The notes under the pieces were generated by a model, which saw only the letters and a program-made list of their open reading frames with translations, did no database searches and was not told where the DNA came from. From Herbidospora galbida (GTDB taxonomy: Bacteria > Actinomycetota > Actinomycetes > Streptosporangiales > Streptosporangiaceae), in contig NZ_SZQA01000012.1 of NCBI RefSeq assembly GCF_005233835.1, forward strand, positions 1 through 64,000: 64,000 nucleotides of DNA, written 5' to 3'. The first letter of the stretch is position 1. Each line of letters begins with the position of its first letter. Shown piece after piece: positions 1 through 7,582 of the stretch. The translations under genes were made by a program, and so were the position numbers.

Positions 1-543
1 GCCGCTGCCGCCACTCCGGCCGCCGCCGCTCAGGCCGAGCAGGCCAAGGCCGAGGCGCAGCGGGCGGCGACCGGTGCGCACCCGTGCTGCAAGGGTCCGC
101 GCGGTCCGCGTGGCCCGATGGGTCCGGCCGGCCCTCCCGGACCGCCCGGGTTCCCCGGCGTTCCCGGTCCGATGGGTCCGCTGGGCGCGACCGGTCCCGC
201 GGGCCCGGCGGGTCCGGCCGGTCCGGTCGGCCCGACTGGTCCGGTCGGACCGGCGGGTGCGAACGGTCTGAACGGCGAGCCGGGTCTCGCCGGCGTTTCG
301 GGCTTCGAGGTCGTCTTCGGTCCGTCCGTCACCTGCGCGCCGGCCACCGAGTGCACCGGTGAGGCGATCTGCCCCCTCGGCAAGCGCGCCGTGGGCGGCG
401 GCTTCTCGGTGGCGCCGAACTTCCTGCCGGTGGTCACCACGGCCCCGAACGCGTCGGGTCTCTCGTGGAGCGTGACCGTCTTCAACAGCGGCATTGTGCC
501 GGCGGTGCTGGTCCCGAGGACGGTCTGCGTCACCGCCCTCTAG
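1..543 (+). CDS. Collagen-like repeat protein, 5' end outside window
   Basis: The frame is open from the first base, so the gene begins upstream of the window. The visible part starts with an Ala/Gln/Glu-rich stretch, then two adjacent cysteines, then about 20 Gly-X-Y triplets ([16 protein letters not shown] and similar) over roughly residues 32-92, and ends in a globular tail of about 85 residues with four cysteines (CAPATEC, AIC, VC). Pro and Ala dominate the X and Y positions, as in bacterial collagen-like surface or secreted proteins. The tail may act as a trimerisation or binding domain, which is inference. A strong hairpin follows the stop codon. Function and localisation signals cannot be read because the N-terminus is missing. 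Confidence 0.8.
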   Translation, partial: AAAATPAAAAQAEQAKAEAQRAATGAHPCCKGPRGPRGPMGPAGPPGPPGFPGVPGPMGPLGATGPAGPAGPAGPVGPTGPVGPAGANGLNGEPGLAGVSGFEVVFGPSVTCAPATECTGEAICPLGKRAVGGGFSVAPNFLPVVTTAPNASGLSWSVTVFNSGIVPAVLVPRTVCVTAL

Positions 544-557
544 ATCAGACAACAGTG

Positions 558-590
558 AAACGCCGTCCCGCCTCATGCGGGACGGCGTTT
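558..590. terminator. Bidirectional intrinsic terminator
   Basis: A perfect 14-bp inverted repeat (558-571 with 577-590) encloses a 5-nt loop. The arms end in AAA/TTT, so a short T run follows the stem on either strand. It lies between the stops of the convergent collagen-like gene and lysA and can serve both. Confidence 0.85.
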
Positions 591-595
591 GGCCG

Positions 596-1798
596 TCAGC
601 GGCCGACGTCGCGCCGCATCAGGTCGGCGGGCTCCTCACGCCGGACGATCAGCCGCGCCGTCCCGCCCCGCACGGCGACCACCGGAGGACGGCAGGTCAG
701 GTTGTACGACGACCCCATCGCGTGGTGGTAGGCCCCGGTCACCCGCACGACCACCAGATCACCGGGCCGGGCGTCCCCGGCGGCCACGTTCTCGGCGATC
801 ACGTCGCCGGCCTCGCAGTGCCGCCCCACGATCGTCACCGGCTCCCCGGAGCGTCCGGGCACCGCGACCGAGTAGCGCGCTCCGTAGAGGGCCGGCCGGG
901 GGTTGTCGCTCATCCCGCCGTCGACCGCGACGAAGGTCCGCCCGCCCTGCCGCTTGACCGAGATCACCCGGTAGAGGGTCACCCCGGCGGCGGCCACGAC
1001 GGCCCGTCCGGGCTCGACCACCAGGCGGGGTTCGGGCACCCGCAGCCGCCGGCACCGTTCGGCGACCACCTTCGGCACGGCGGTCCCGAAGTGGCCCAGG
1101 TCGAGGCCGTGCTCGTCGTCGAGGTAGGCGACGCCGTGCCCGCCGCCGAGGTCGAGTTCGGGCACCGTGGTCGCGAACCGCTCCCGGACCATGGCCAGCT
1201 GGTCGACCATGACCTTGGCCGCCTCCTCGAACGGCGCGACCGAGGTGATCTGCGACCCGATGTGGCAGTGCAGCCCGGCCAGCCGCAGCTCGGGCTGGCT
1301 CAGCACCCGCCCGACGGCGTCGGAGAGCTCAGTCAGCGGGATCCCGAACTTCTGCCCCTCCGAACCGGTGCGGATCGCCGCGTGGCCCCCGGCCTCGATC
1401 CCGGGCGTGACCCGCAGGTAGACGTCCTGTCGCAGCCCCACGGGCACCAGCGCGGCCAGCCGGTGGATCTCGGCCACGTTGTCGATGACGACGCGCCCGA
1501 CCCCGACGGCGTCGCGCAGTTCGGCAGGGGTCTTGGCGTTGCCGTGGAAGATGATCCGTGACTCCGGGAACCCGACCGACCGGGCGAGGGTGAGCTCTCC
1601 GCCGGAGCAGACGTCCAGGGAGAGCCCTTCTTCGGCCACCCACGACGCCATGGCCTGTGTGAGGAACGCCTTCCCGGCGTAGGCCACCGTGACGGACGGC
1701 AGCGCGGCGAGGTAGTCGCGGCAGCGGGCCCGGACGGCGTCCTCGTCCACGACGTACGCGGGGGTCCCGAATCGACGGGCGATATCAGCCAAATCCAT
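596..1798 (-). CDS. lysA: Diaminopimelate decarboxylase (LysA family)
   Basis: A 400-residue fold-type III PLP enzyme that would decarboxylate meso-diaminopimelate to L-lysine. The PLP lysine is K43 in AYAGKAF. Further family signatures are HCHIGSQ, the glycine-rich LDLGGGHG phosphate site, VEPGRAVVA, GGMSDNPRPALYG, CEAGD (the usual CESGD cysteine loop that completes the partner subunit's active site) and a C-terminal YHHAMGSSYN. Length is slightly below the usual 420-460. It stands alone, without other lysine genes, so it may be a second copy or act on a related D-amino acid. A short AT-rich gap separates it from the VOC gene upstream. Confidence 0.85.
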   Translation of the reverse strand: MDLADIARRFGTPAYVVDEDAVRARCRDYLAALPSVTVAYAGKAFLTQAMASWVAEEGLSLDVCSGGELTLARSVGFPESRIIFHGNAKTPAELRDAVGVGRVVIDNVAEIHRLAALVPVGLRQDVYLRVTPGIEAGGHAAIRTGSEGQKFGIPLTELSDAVGRVLSQPELRLAGLHCHIGSQITSVAPFEEAAKVMVDQLAMVRERFATTVPELDLGGGHGVAYLDDEHGLDLGHFGTAVPKVVAERCRRLRVPEPRLVVEPGRAVVAAAGVTLYRVISVKRQGGRTFVAVDGGMSDNPRPALYGARYSVAVPGRSGEPVTIVGRHCEAGDVIAENVAAGDARPGDLVVVRVTGAYHHAMGSSYNLTCRPPVVAVRGGTARLIVRREEPADLMRRDVGR

Positions 1799-1861
1799 AA
1801 AACGACACTAAGCACCTATAAAGCCCTAAATCGGGATCTATATGTCGTTCTCGCGTATTCC

Positions 1862-2242
1862 CTACGCCGTATTGACGGGGTCGTAACTCCCCACGCTCCA
1901 CACGTGCCCTTCGGGGTCGCGGATCGTGTATCCCCGCCCGCCGTAGTCCTCCGACCGCAGTTCCCGGATCACCTCCACACCGGCCGCCTTCGCGATCTCG
2001 TACAGGGCGTCGACCTCCAGGTCGTCGACCACGACGTAGGTGCTGGCGGGCCCGGTCACCACGTCGAGCCCGTGGCCGACGGAACCCAGCATGACCATGC
2101 CGTTCCCCCGGCTGAGCTGGGCGTGGACGACCACGCCGTCGTCGGAGCGGTAGACCTCCGGCGAGGTGAACCCCAGGACGGCGGTCAGCCACGCCAGGGC
2201 CTTGTCGGCGTCGTGATAGCGAATCGTCGGAATGACTGTCAT
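1862..2242 (-). CDS. VOC/glyoxalase-like protein
   Basis: About 126 residues starting MTVIPTIRYHDADKALAWL, the usual opening of PhnB/glyoxalase-type VOC proteins. I chose the ATG at 2242 because the fold begins there. A start 48 bases further upstream would add a non-homologous tail. Two beta-alpha-beta-beta-beta units are visible, the second running from VVVDDLEVDALYEIAKAAG to IRDPEGHVWSVGSYDP. The DPEGHVW motif is typical of VOC dioxygenase, isomerase and resistance proteins and usually holds a metal ligand. Substrate is unknown. The gene is transcribed toward lysA. Confidence 0.8.
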   Translation of the reverse strand: MTVIPTIRYHDADKALAWLTAVLGFTSPEVYRSDDGVVVHAQLSRGNGMVMLGSVGHGLDVVTGPASTYVVVDDLEVDALYEIAKAAGVEVIRELRSEDYGGRGYTIRDPEGHVWSVGSYDPVNTA

Positions 2243-2301
2243 GGCGTACTTTTGCCCGGAAAGTCGTATGGACCTACCCCGCCCGGGCAAGGGGCGTGTT
2301 C

Positions 2302-4980
2302 ATGGCGCTCTTCGACCGCCTCCACGACGCCCTGCGCGCCCACGTCGACGGCGAGGTCCGATTCGACCGGGGGACCAGGGCGGCCTATTCGACCGACGCC
2401 TCGAACTATCGCGAGGTGCCGATCGGTGTGGTCGTACCGAGAACGATCGAGGACGCCGCCCTGGCGGTGGAGATCTGCGCCGACCACGACGTGCCCGTGC
2501 TGTCGCGGGGCGGCGGCACCAGCCTGGCCGGCCAGTGCTGCAACACCGCCGTGGTCGTCGACTGGTCGAAGTACTGCACCCGCTTCCTGGACGAGGGCGA
2601 CGGCACCGTCGTCACCGAACCCGGCACGGTCCTCGACGACCTCTCCCGCGGCGGCCTGATGTTCGGCCCGAAACCGGCCACCCACAACCACTGCACCATC
2701 GGCGGCATGATCGGCAACGACGCCTGCGGCGCGACCGCGCAGGCCTACGGAAAGACCTCCGACAACGTCCTCGACCTGGAGGTCCTCACCTACGAGGGCG
2801 CCCGCTTCTGGACCTCCCGCCCGCCCGAGACGCTGCGCACGGCCGTCGACGCCATCGCCGCCGACCACGGGGACGCGATCAGGGCCCGGTTCCCGAAGAT
2901 CCCGCGCCGCGTCTCCGGCTACGGCCTCGACGCCCTCCTCCCCGAGAACGGCCGCGACCTGGCCAAAGCCCTGGTCGGCTCGGAGTCGACCCTGGTCACC
3001 GTGCTCCGCGCCCGCCTGAAGATGGTGCCCCGGCCGAAGGCGGGAGCGGTGGCGATCCTGGGGTTCCGCGACGTCTTCGAGGCCGCCGACGCCGCCCCGT
3101 CGATCGCGCCCTACGGCCCGATCGCCCTGGAGGGCATGGACGACCGCCTCATCGCCTACGAGCGCGCCCGCCGCCTCAACCTGGACGCCATCGACCGGCT
3201 CCCCAAGGGCGGCGGCTGGCTGGTCGTCCAGTTCGGCGCCGACACCCCGGAGGAGGCCGCCGCGCTGGCCCGCGCCATGGCCGCCGACCTGGGCGTCCGG
3301 CCGGTCGTCACGAACGACGTCGCCTCCGTCGCCGCCATCCGCGAGGCGGCCGTCGGCGCCACTGCGGGCGACGCCTGGCCCGGCTGGGAGGACTCGGCCG
3401 TCCCGCCCGAACGCCTCGGCGAGTACCTCCGCGACCTGCGGCGCCTCCAGGAGGACCACGGCTACGGCGCGTCGTCCCTCTACGGCCACTTCGGGCACGG
3501 CTGCGTCCACACCCGGATCCCGTTCCGCCGCGCCGACTACCGCGCCTTCGTCGAGGAGGCCGCCGACCTGGTCGTCTCCTACGGCGGCTCGTTCTCCGGC
3601 GAGCACGGCGACGGCCTGGCCAGGGGCGAGCTGTGGCCGAGGATGTTCGGCGACGAGGTCATGACGGCGTTCGTCCGCTTCAAGCGGCTCTTCGACCCCC
3701 GGAACCGGATGAACCCCGGCCGCCTGATCGACCCCGACCGGCTCGACGACCACCTCAAGCCCCGCCCGCCCGAGGTGCAGACCGTCTTCGCCTTCCGCGA
3801 CGGCTTCGCCGCCGAGACGACGTCCTGCGCCGGGGTCGGCGAGTGCCGCCGCGACACCGGCGGCGTGATGTGCCCCAGCTTCCGCGTCACCCGCGACGAG
3901 AACCACTCGACCCGGGGCAGGGCCAGGCTCCTGTACGAGATGCTCCAAGGCGACGTGATCACCGGCGGCTGGCGGTCGGAGGAGGTCAAGGACGCCCTCG
4001 ACCTCTGCCTGTCGTGCAAGGGCTGCCGCTCCGACTGCCCCGTCCACGTCGACATGGCCACCTACAAGGCCGAGTTCCTGCACCACCACTACAAGGGCCG
4101 GATCCGCCCTTTGTCCCACTACGCTCTCGGCTGGCTCCCGCTGTGGGCGCGGTTCCCCCTGCTGCTGCGGCTTCCCCGGGTCCCCGGCCTGACGACCGAA
4201 CGCCCGCTGCCGCGACCGGCCCGGGTGCGGTTCAGCGACACCTTCCGCGCCCCGAAGCGCGGCCCCGAGGTCCTGCTGCTCCCGGACACCTTCACCGACA
4301 ACTTCACCCCCCGCGTCGCGGTCGCCGCCACCCGGGTGCTCTCCCGGGCCGGTTTCTCGGTACGCCTCCCGCGCGCCCCCATCTGCTGCGGCCTCACCTG
4401 GATCTCCACCGGCCAGCTCGGCGTGGCCAGGCACGTCCTGCGCAGAACCGCGCGGATCCTCCGTGACGACCTCGACGCCGGCATCCCGTTCGTCGGCCTC
4501 GAACCCTCCTGTACGGCCGTCCTCCGGTCGGACGCCCCCGAGCTCCTCCCCGGCGACCCCGACGTCAGAAGGCTGGCCGACCGCACCCGGACCCTGGCCG
4601 AACTCCTCGACGACCACGACGTCGACCCGCCCCATCTCCCCGGACGGGTCGTCACCCAGCCCCACTGCCACCAGCATGCGATCATGGGCGCCGACGCGGA
4701 CCTGCGCGTCCTGCGCAGAACCGGCGCCGACGTCACCCGGCTCGACGCGGGCTGCTGCGGCCTGGCCGGGAACTTCGGCTTCGAACCCGGCCACTACGAC
4801 CTGTCGATGGCCGTCGCCGAGCAGGCGCTCTTCCCGGCCCTGCGCGCGGAACCGCAGGCCCGGGTCGTCGCCGACGGCTTCAGCTGCCGCACCCAGATCG
4901 AGCACGGCACCGGAATCCACGCCGTCCACCTGGCGGAGTTCCTGGCGTCTCAACCTTCCGGCCCCGGGCGGAGTCCTTAG
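2302..4980 (+). CDS. FAD-linked oxidase with C-terminal Fe-S/CCG domains (YdiJ/D-lactate dehydrogenase-like)
   Basis: About 892 residues fusing three modules. The N-terminal FAD_binding_4 domain includes VLSRGGGTSLAGQCCN and GGMIGNDACGATAQAYG. An FAD-linked oxidase C-terminal domain follows, with the SLYGHFGHGCVHTR and FSGEHGDG motifs. A GlpC/LutA-type region ends the protein, with ferredoxin cysteines (SCAGVGECRR...MCPS and CLSCKGCRSDCP) and two cysteine-rich CCG motifs (CCGLTW, CCGLAGNFGFE). This layout fits D-2-hydroxyacid dehydrogenases that pass electrons from FAD through Fe-S clusters, as in E. coli YdiJ. The exact substrate (D-lactate, 2-hydroxyglutarate or glycolate) cannot be read. 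A GTG two codons upstream is an alternative start; a GGGG ribosome site suits the ATG. Confidence 0.85.
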   Translation: MALFDRLHDALRAHVDGEVRFDRGTRAAYSTDASNYREVPIGVVVPRTIEDAALAVEICADHDVPVLSRGGGTSLAGQCCNTAVVVDWSKYCTRFLDEGDGTVVTEPGTVLDDLSRGGLMFGPKPATHNHCTIGGMIGNDACGATAQAYGKTSDNVLDLEVLTYEGARFWTSRPPETLRTAVDAIAADHGDAIRARFPKIPRRVSGYGLDALLPENGRDLAKALVGSESTLVTVLRARLKMVPRPKAGAVAILGFRDVFEAADAAPSIAPYGPIALEGMDDRLIAYERARRLNLDAIDRLPKGGGWLVVQFGADTPEEAAALARAMAADLGVRPVVTNDVASVAAIREAAVGATAGDAWPGWEDSAVPPERLGEYLRDLRRLQEDHGYGASSLYGHFGHGCVHTRIPFRRADYRAFVEEAADLVVSYGGSFSGEHGDGLARGELWPRMFGDEVMTAFVRFKRLFDPRNRMNPGRLIDPDRLDDHLKPRPPEVQTVFAFRDGFAAETTSCAGVGECRRDTGGVMCPSFRVTRDENHSTRGRARLLYEMLQGDVITGGWRSEEVKDALDLCLSCKGCRSDCPVHVDMATYKAEFLHHHYKGRIRPLSHYALGWLPLWARFPLLLRLPRVPGLTTERPLPRPARVRFSDTFRAPKRGPEVLLLPDTFTDNFTPRVAVAATRVLSRAGFSVRLPRAPICCGLTWISTGQLGVARHVLRRTARILRDDLDAGIPFVGLEPSCTAVLRSDAPELLPGDPDVRRLADRTRTLAELLDDHDVDPPHLPGRVVTQPHCHQHAIMGADADLRVLRRTGADVTRLDAGCCGLAGNFGFEPGHYDLSMAVAEQALFPALRAEPQARVVADGFSCRTQIEHGTGIHAVHLAEFLASQPSGPGRSP

Positions 4981-4984
4981 GTCG

Positions 4985-5467
4985 ATGTATGACGCGGAGG
5001 GATTCCGGAAGTTCGTGGCCGTGCGCGGTCGCGCTCTTTCGCGCGCCGCCTTCCTGCTCACCGGCGACCACGCCAAGGCCGAGGACCTCATGCAGGAGAC
5101 CCTGGCCAAGGCGGCGGCCAAATGGCGGCGGGTCTCGGCCGCCGACGACCCCGAGGCGTACCTGAAGACGATCATGATCAATCAGTTACGGACCTGGCAC
5201 CGGCACCGCAGCCTGGTCTTCTTCCCGACCTCCGAACCCCCTGAGACCGCCGCGCCCCCGCCCGACACCGAGCTGAAGATCGTGCTCCGGCACGCCCTGA
5301 CCACCCTCACCGCGAAGCAGCGCATCGTCCTCTACCTGCGCTTCTACGAAGACCTGCCCGAGGCGCAGATCGCCGCCCGGCTCGGCTGCTCGGTCGGCAC
5401 GGTCAAACGGCACACGCACGACGCCCTGAAGCGGCTGCGGAAGGCAGGCATCCATGAACCCGCGTGA
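4985..5467 (+). CDS. SigE-family ECF RNA polymerase sigma factor
   Basis: A 160-residue ECF sigma factor. Region 2 includes RGRALSRAAFLLTGDHAKAEDLMQ followed by ETLAKAAAKW, and region 4 includes LTAKQRIVLYLRFYEDLPEAQIAARLGCSVGTVKRH. There is no extra C-terminal domain. The ATG at 4985 comes four bases after the dehydrogenase stop, where homology begins; the frame stays open far upstream but overlaps the dehydrogenase there. The end overlaps the next gene by 14 bases, implying translational coupling to a membrane protein that may control it. Target promoters are unknown. Confidence 0.85.
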   Translation: MYDAEGFRKFVAVRGRALSRAAFLLTGDHAKAEDLMQETLAKAAAKWRRVSAADDPEAYLKTIMINQLRTWHRHRSLVFFPTSEPPETAAPPPDTELKIVLRHALTTLTAKQRIVLYLRFYEDLPEAQIAARLGCSVGTVKRHTHDALKRLRKAGIHEPA

Positions 5468-6431
5468 GGCCTATCTGGACCTCGCCGACGACGCCCGCGA
5501 CTACGGCGACCCCGACCGGGCCATCGACACCGCCGGACGCCGCCGGGCCACCCGCTGGAGCGCCGTGGCCGTCGCGGTCACGGTGATCGCCCTGTTCACG
5601 TGGCTGCGCCCCCAGCCGGAGGCGGCGCCGGTCCTCCGCGAGCCGCCGCATTCCGGCGTGCGGGCCCATTCGGTCTACTCGACCTGTCGTGTCGGCTGCC
5701 CGACCATGCTGCGGCTGACCGACGGCCGTGACTTCGAGATCGGGGTCGACACGGTCCACCCGCCCGGCAACTACACCATCTCCCCTGACGGCCGCTGGCT
5801 CGGCATCCCCGAAAGAGGCGGCTACGAGCTGGGCGACCTGCTCGGCGGCCCCAACCTCCGGCTCCCCGCCGAACCGGGCGGCGTCTACGGCCCCTGGGTC
5901 TGGGCGGCGGACTCCAGCCGGATCATCCTGGCCCACCACCGGGACGGCGACGTCTCCCACTACCTCGACGTCGACCTGCGCACCGGCCGGATGACCCGAC
6001 CGGCCGTCCCGGAGGGCACCGAGATCGTCGGTCTGACCGGCGGCGGCGAGCTGATCCTCCAGCCGCCCCAGAAGGTCACCGACGAGCTCACCCTGACCGT
6101 CGCCGGGCGCCCGGTCGTCTTCCGTGCCCAGACCGGCCTGTTCGCCGACGACGACCACGGACTGTGGATCCAGTCCCGGGGCGACCAGCTCTACCTCCAC
6201 GAGTACGGCGAGGAGACCGTCATCCAGATGTTCAGCCCCGACGGGCGGGCCGACGCCTATCTGCGCATCCCGGACGGCCGCTACGCGGTGGGCCCGACCG
6301 TGGCCGGATACGTCGTGGTAGAGCCCGGAGACCGGGTCCAGCGCCTCTACGAGATCGGCAGGGAGGAGAGGCTCGTCGGCGAGTACCCGCGCGACGCCGG
6401 TGTCGTCATCCCCGGCCTGGCCCGCCACTAG
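5454..6431 (+). CDS. Single-pass membrane protein with extracytoplasmic propeller-like domain, sigma-factor partner
   Basis: A 325-residue protein with a short cytoplasmic N-terminus (MNPREAYLDLADDARDYG), one membrane segment around residues 35-50 (WSAVAVAVTVIALFTWL) and a long outer region of short repeated strands (ISPDGRWLGIPERGG, WAADSSRIILAHHRDGD) resembling WD40/TolB blades. It overlaps the sigma gene by 14 bases. No zinc-binding anti-sigma motif is seen, so an anti-sigma or sensor role is inferred from the arrangement only. The same pairing occurs at 59763-61330. The stop overlaps the convergent HAD gene by four bases. Confidence 0.65.
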   Translation: MNPREAYLDLADDARDYGDPDRAIDTAGRRRATRWSAVAVAVTVIALFTWLRPQPEAAPVLREPPHSGVRAHSVYSTCRVGCPTMLRLTDGRDFEIGVDTVHPPGNYTISPDGRWLGIPERGGYELGDLLGGPNLRLPAEPGGVYGPWVWAADSSRIILAHHRDGDVSHYLDVDLRTGRMTRPAVPEGTEIVGLTGGGELILQPPQKVTDELTLTVAGRPVVFRAQTGLFADDDHGLWIQSRGDQLYLHEYGEETVIQMFSPDGRADAYLRIPDGRYAVGPTVAGYVVVEPGDRVQRLYEIGREERLVGEYPRDAGVVIPGLARH

Positions 6432-7075
6432 GCCAGCCGCGCCACCGCTTCGGGCGTGAGCTCGGCCAGGCCGGTCAGCACCAGCGACGCCCCGGCCAGC
6501 GCGTCGTCGTCGGGCGGGTAGGCCTCCTGCGGCACCGCGACCACGATCAGCCCGGCCGCCGCGGCCGACCGCAGGCCGTTGCTGGAGTCCTCGACCGCGA
6601 CACACCGCTCGGGGGTGACCCCGAGCCGCTCGACGACGGCCAGATAGACGTCGGGGGCGGGCTTGCCGCGCTTCATGGTCTCGGTGGAGATCGCCACCCG
6701 GACGTCCACGTCGAGCGCGGCCAGCACGGTGTCGATCAGCACGGCCGGGGAGGAGCTGGCCACCCCGATGGGCCACTGGTCGGCGATGGCGCGCATGGTC
6801 GCCGCGGCGTGCGGGAGCAGGGGCAGGTGGTCGCGGTAGCGCTCGGCCATCCGCTCGATCACCGTCGCGGCGGTCTCGTCGGGCGACAGCCAGACCCCCA
6901 GCTCGCCGGTCAGGTAGTCGGCCCACTCGGGGGTGCTCATGCCCATCAGGCGCTTCTGGGTGTCCGGCATCCACGTGCCGCCGAACTCGGCGACGACACC
7001 CCGGCGTACCTCTTCCCAGACGGGCTCGGAGTCGATGACGACTCCGTCGAGGTCGAAAACGACTGCTTCGATCAT
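6428..7075 (-). CDS. HAD-superfamily phosphatase/phosphomutase (beta-phosphoglucomutase-like)
   Basis: A 215-residue HAD subclass I protein. Motif I is VVFDLDGVVIDSEP (nucleophile and acid/base aspartates), motif II lies in IGVASSSP, the motif III lysine is in KRGKPAPDVYL, and motif IV is CVAVEDSSNGLRSA. A helical cap sits between motifs I and II. The VVIDSEPVW stretch after motif I matches beta-phosphoglucomutase and 2-deoxyglucose-6-phosphatase types, so a sugar phosphate is the likely substrate. It lies downstream of the peptide-export locus on the same strand but beyond a large inverted repeat, so it is probably a separate unit. Confidence 0.8.
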   Translation of the reverse strand: MIEAVVFDLDGVVIDSEPVWEEVRRGVVAEFGGTWMPDTQKRLMGMSTPEWADYLTGELGVWLSPDETAATVIERMAERYRDHLPLLPHAAATMRAIADQWPIGVASSSPAVLIDTVLAALDVDVRVAISTETMKRGKPAPDVYLAVVERLGVTPERCVAVEDSSNGLRSAAAAGLIVVAVPQEAYPPDDDALAGASLVLTGLAELTPEAVARLA

Positions 7076-7095
7076 GCGTACAGCCTGACATGGAA

Positions 7096-7155
7096 GAAGG
7101 GGGCCGCCGGCTCGCGCTGTGAGTCTGCCTCAAATCAGCGAGGACGGCCCCCTTC
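7096..7155 (-). terminator. Long inverted repeat after the precursor peptide genes
   Basis: Eleven-base arms (7096-7106 and 7145-7155, GAAGGGGGCCG with its complement) flank a spacer of about 38 nt, just downstream of the second precursor gene. On the minus strand the 3' arm is followed by a pyrimidine stretch. It probably ends the exporter-peptide operon. The long spacer makes it less certain than a simple terminator. Confidence 0.5.
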
Positions 7156-7165
7156 CCACACCTGG

Positions 7166-7297
7166 CTACGGCAGGGCGTCGATCACGGCGTCGCGCCAGT
7201 CGTAGTTCATCCAGTCGTAGTTCGCCCACATGCCGCCGGTGACGTCGGCGAGTTCGGTGTCGGCGAGCTCCTGGGCGGTGCTCTCGAAGTTGTTCAT
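7166..7297 (-). CDS. Double-glycine leader precursor peptide A
   Basis: A 43-residue peptide. Residues 1-22 form a leader ending ELADTELADVTGG, with the hydrophobic positions of C39-processed leaders (Leu -12, Leu -7, Val -4) and Gly-Gly at -2/-1. The predicted 21-residue core begins MWANYDWMNYDW and ends RDAVIDALP. It has two NYDW blocks five residues apart, three Trp, two Tyr, and no Cys or Ser/Thr. I start at 7297 because of the AGGGGG ribosome site just upstream and the exact match in length to its sister gene; the frame is open 31 codons further. It is the last gene of the exporter operon. The product could be a bacteriocin-like or signalling peptide. Confidence 0.8.
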   Translation of the reverse strand: MNNFESTAQELADTELADVTGGMWANYDWMNYDWRDAVIDALP

Positions 7298-7419
7298 GAC
7301 AACCCCCTCTTTCGTTTCGTGAACCTTGCGGAACCAAGGTCCCAGGAAGCACTTGGCGATCACTTGTGCGTGGATGCGAGCGATCTCCAAGTCGTCACCT
7401 TGTGGCTACGGCTGCGTGG

Positions 7420-7551
7420 TTACGGCAGCGCCTCGATCACGGCGTCGCGCCAGTCGTAGTTCGCCCAGTCGTAGTTCCAGGGCAGACCGCCGGTGACGTC
7501 GGCGAGTTCGGTCTCGGTGAGCTCGCTCGCGGTGTTCTCGAAGTTGTTCAT
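7420..7551 (-). CDS. Double-glycine leader precursor peptide B
   Basis: A 43-residue sister of peptide A. The leader ends ELTETELADVTGG and the 21-residue core begins LPWNYDWANYDW and ends RDAVIEALP. The region upstream is also duplicated: both genes follow a GTGAACCTTGCG box and a GGGGGTTGTC-ATG ribosome site, so the pair arose by tandem duplication. It starts 31 bases after the exporter gene on the same strand. Core changes versus peptide A lie at the first three residues, at the residue between the NYDW blocks (Ala/Met) and at one acidic position (Glu/Asp), so NYDWxNYDWRDAVIxALP is invariant. No modification enzyme is adjacent. Confidence 0.8.
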   Translation of the reverse strand: MNNFENTASELTETELADVTGGLPWNYDWANYDWRDAVIEALP

Positions 7552-7582
7552 GACAACCCCCTTCGTTCGTGAACCTTGCGAA

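Noticed and set aside
118-300. Short regular repeats that might suggest a CRISPR or tandem-repeat array
   Set aside because: They are Gly-X-Y codons of a collagen-like protein; period is nine bases within a single open frame, with no spacers.
2239-5181. 980-codon minus-strand frame across the dehydrogenase and sigma genes
   Set aside because: It mirrors the high-GC third-position pattern of the real plus-strand genes and its translation is low-complexity Gly/Asp/Val/Glu without domains.
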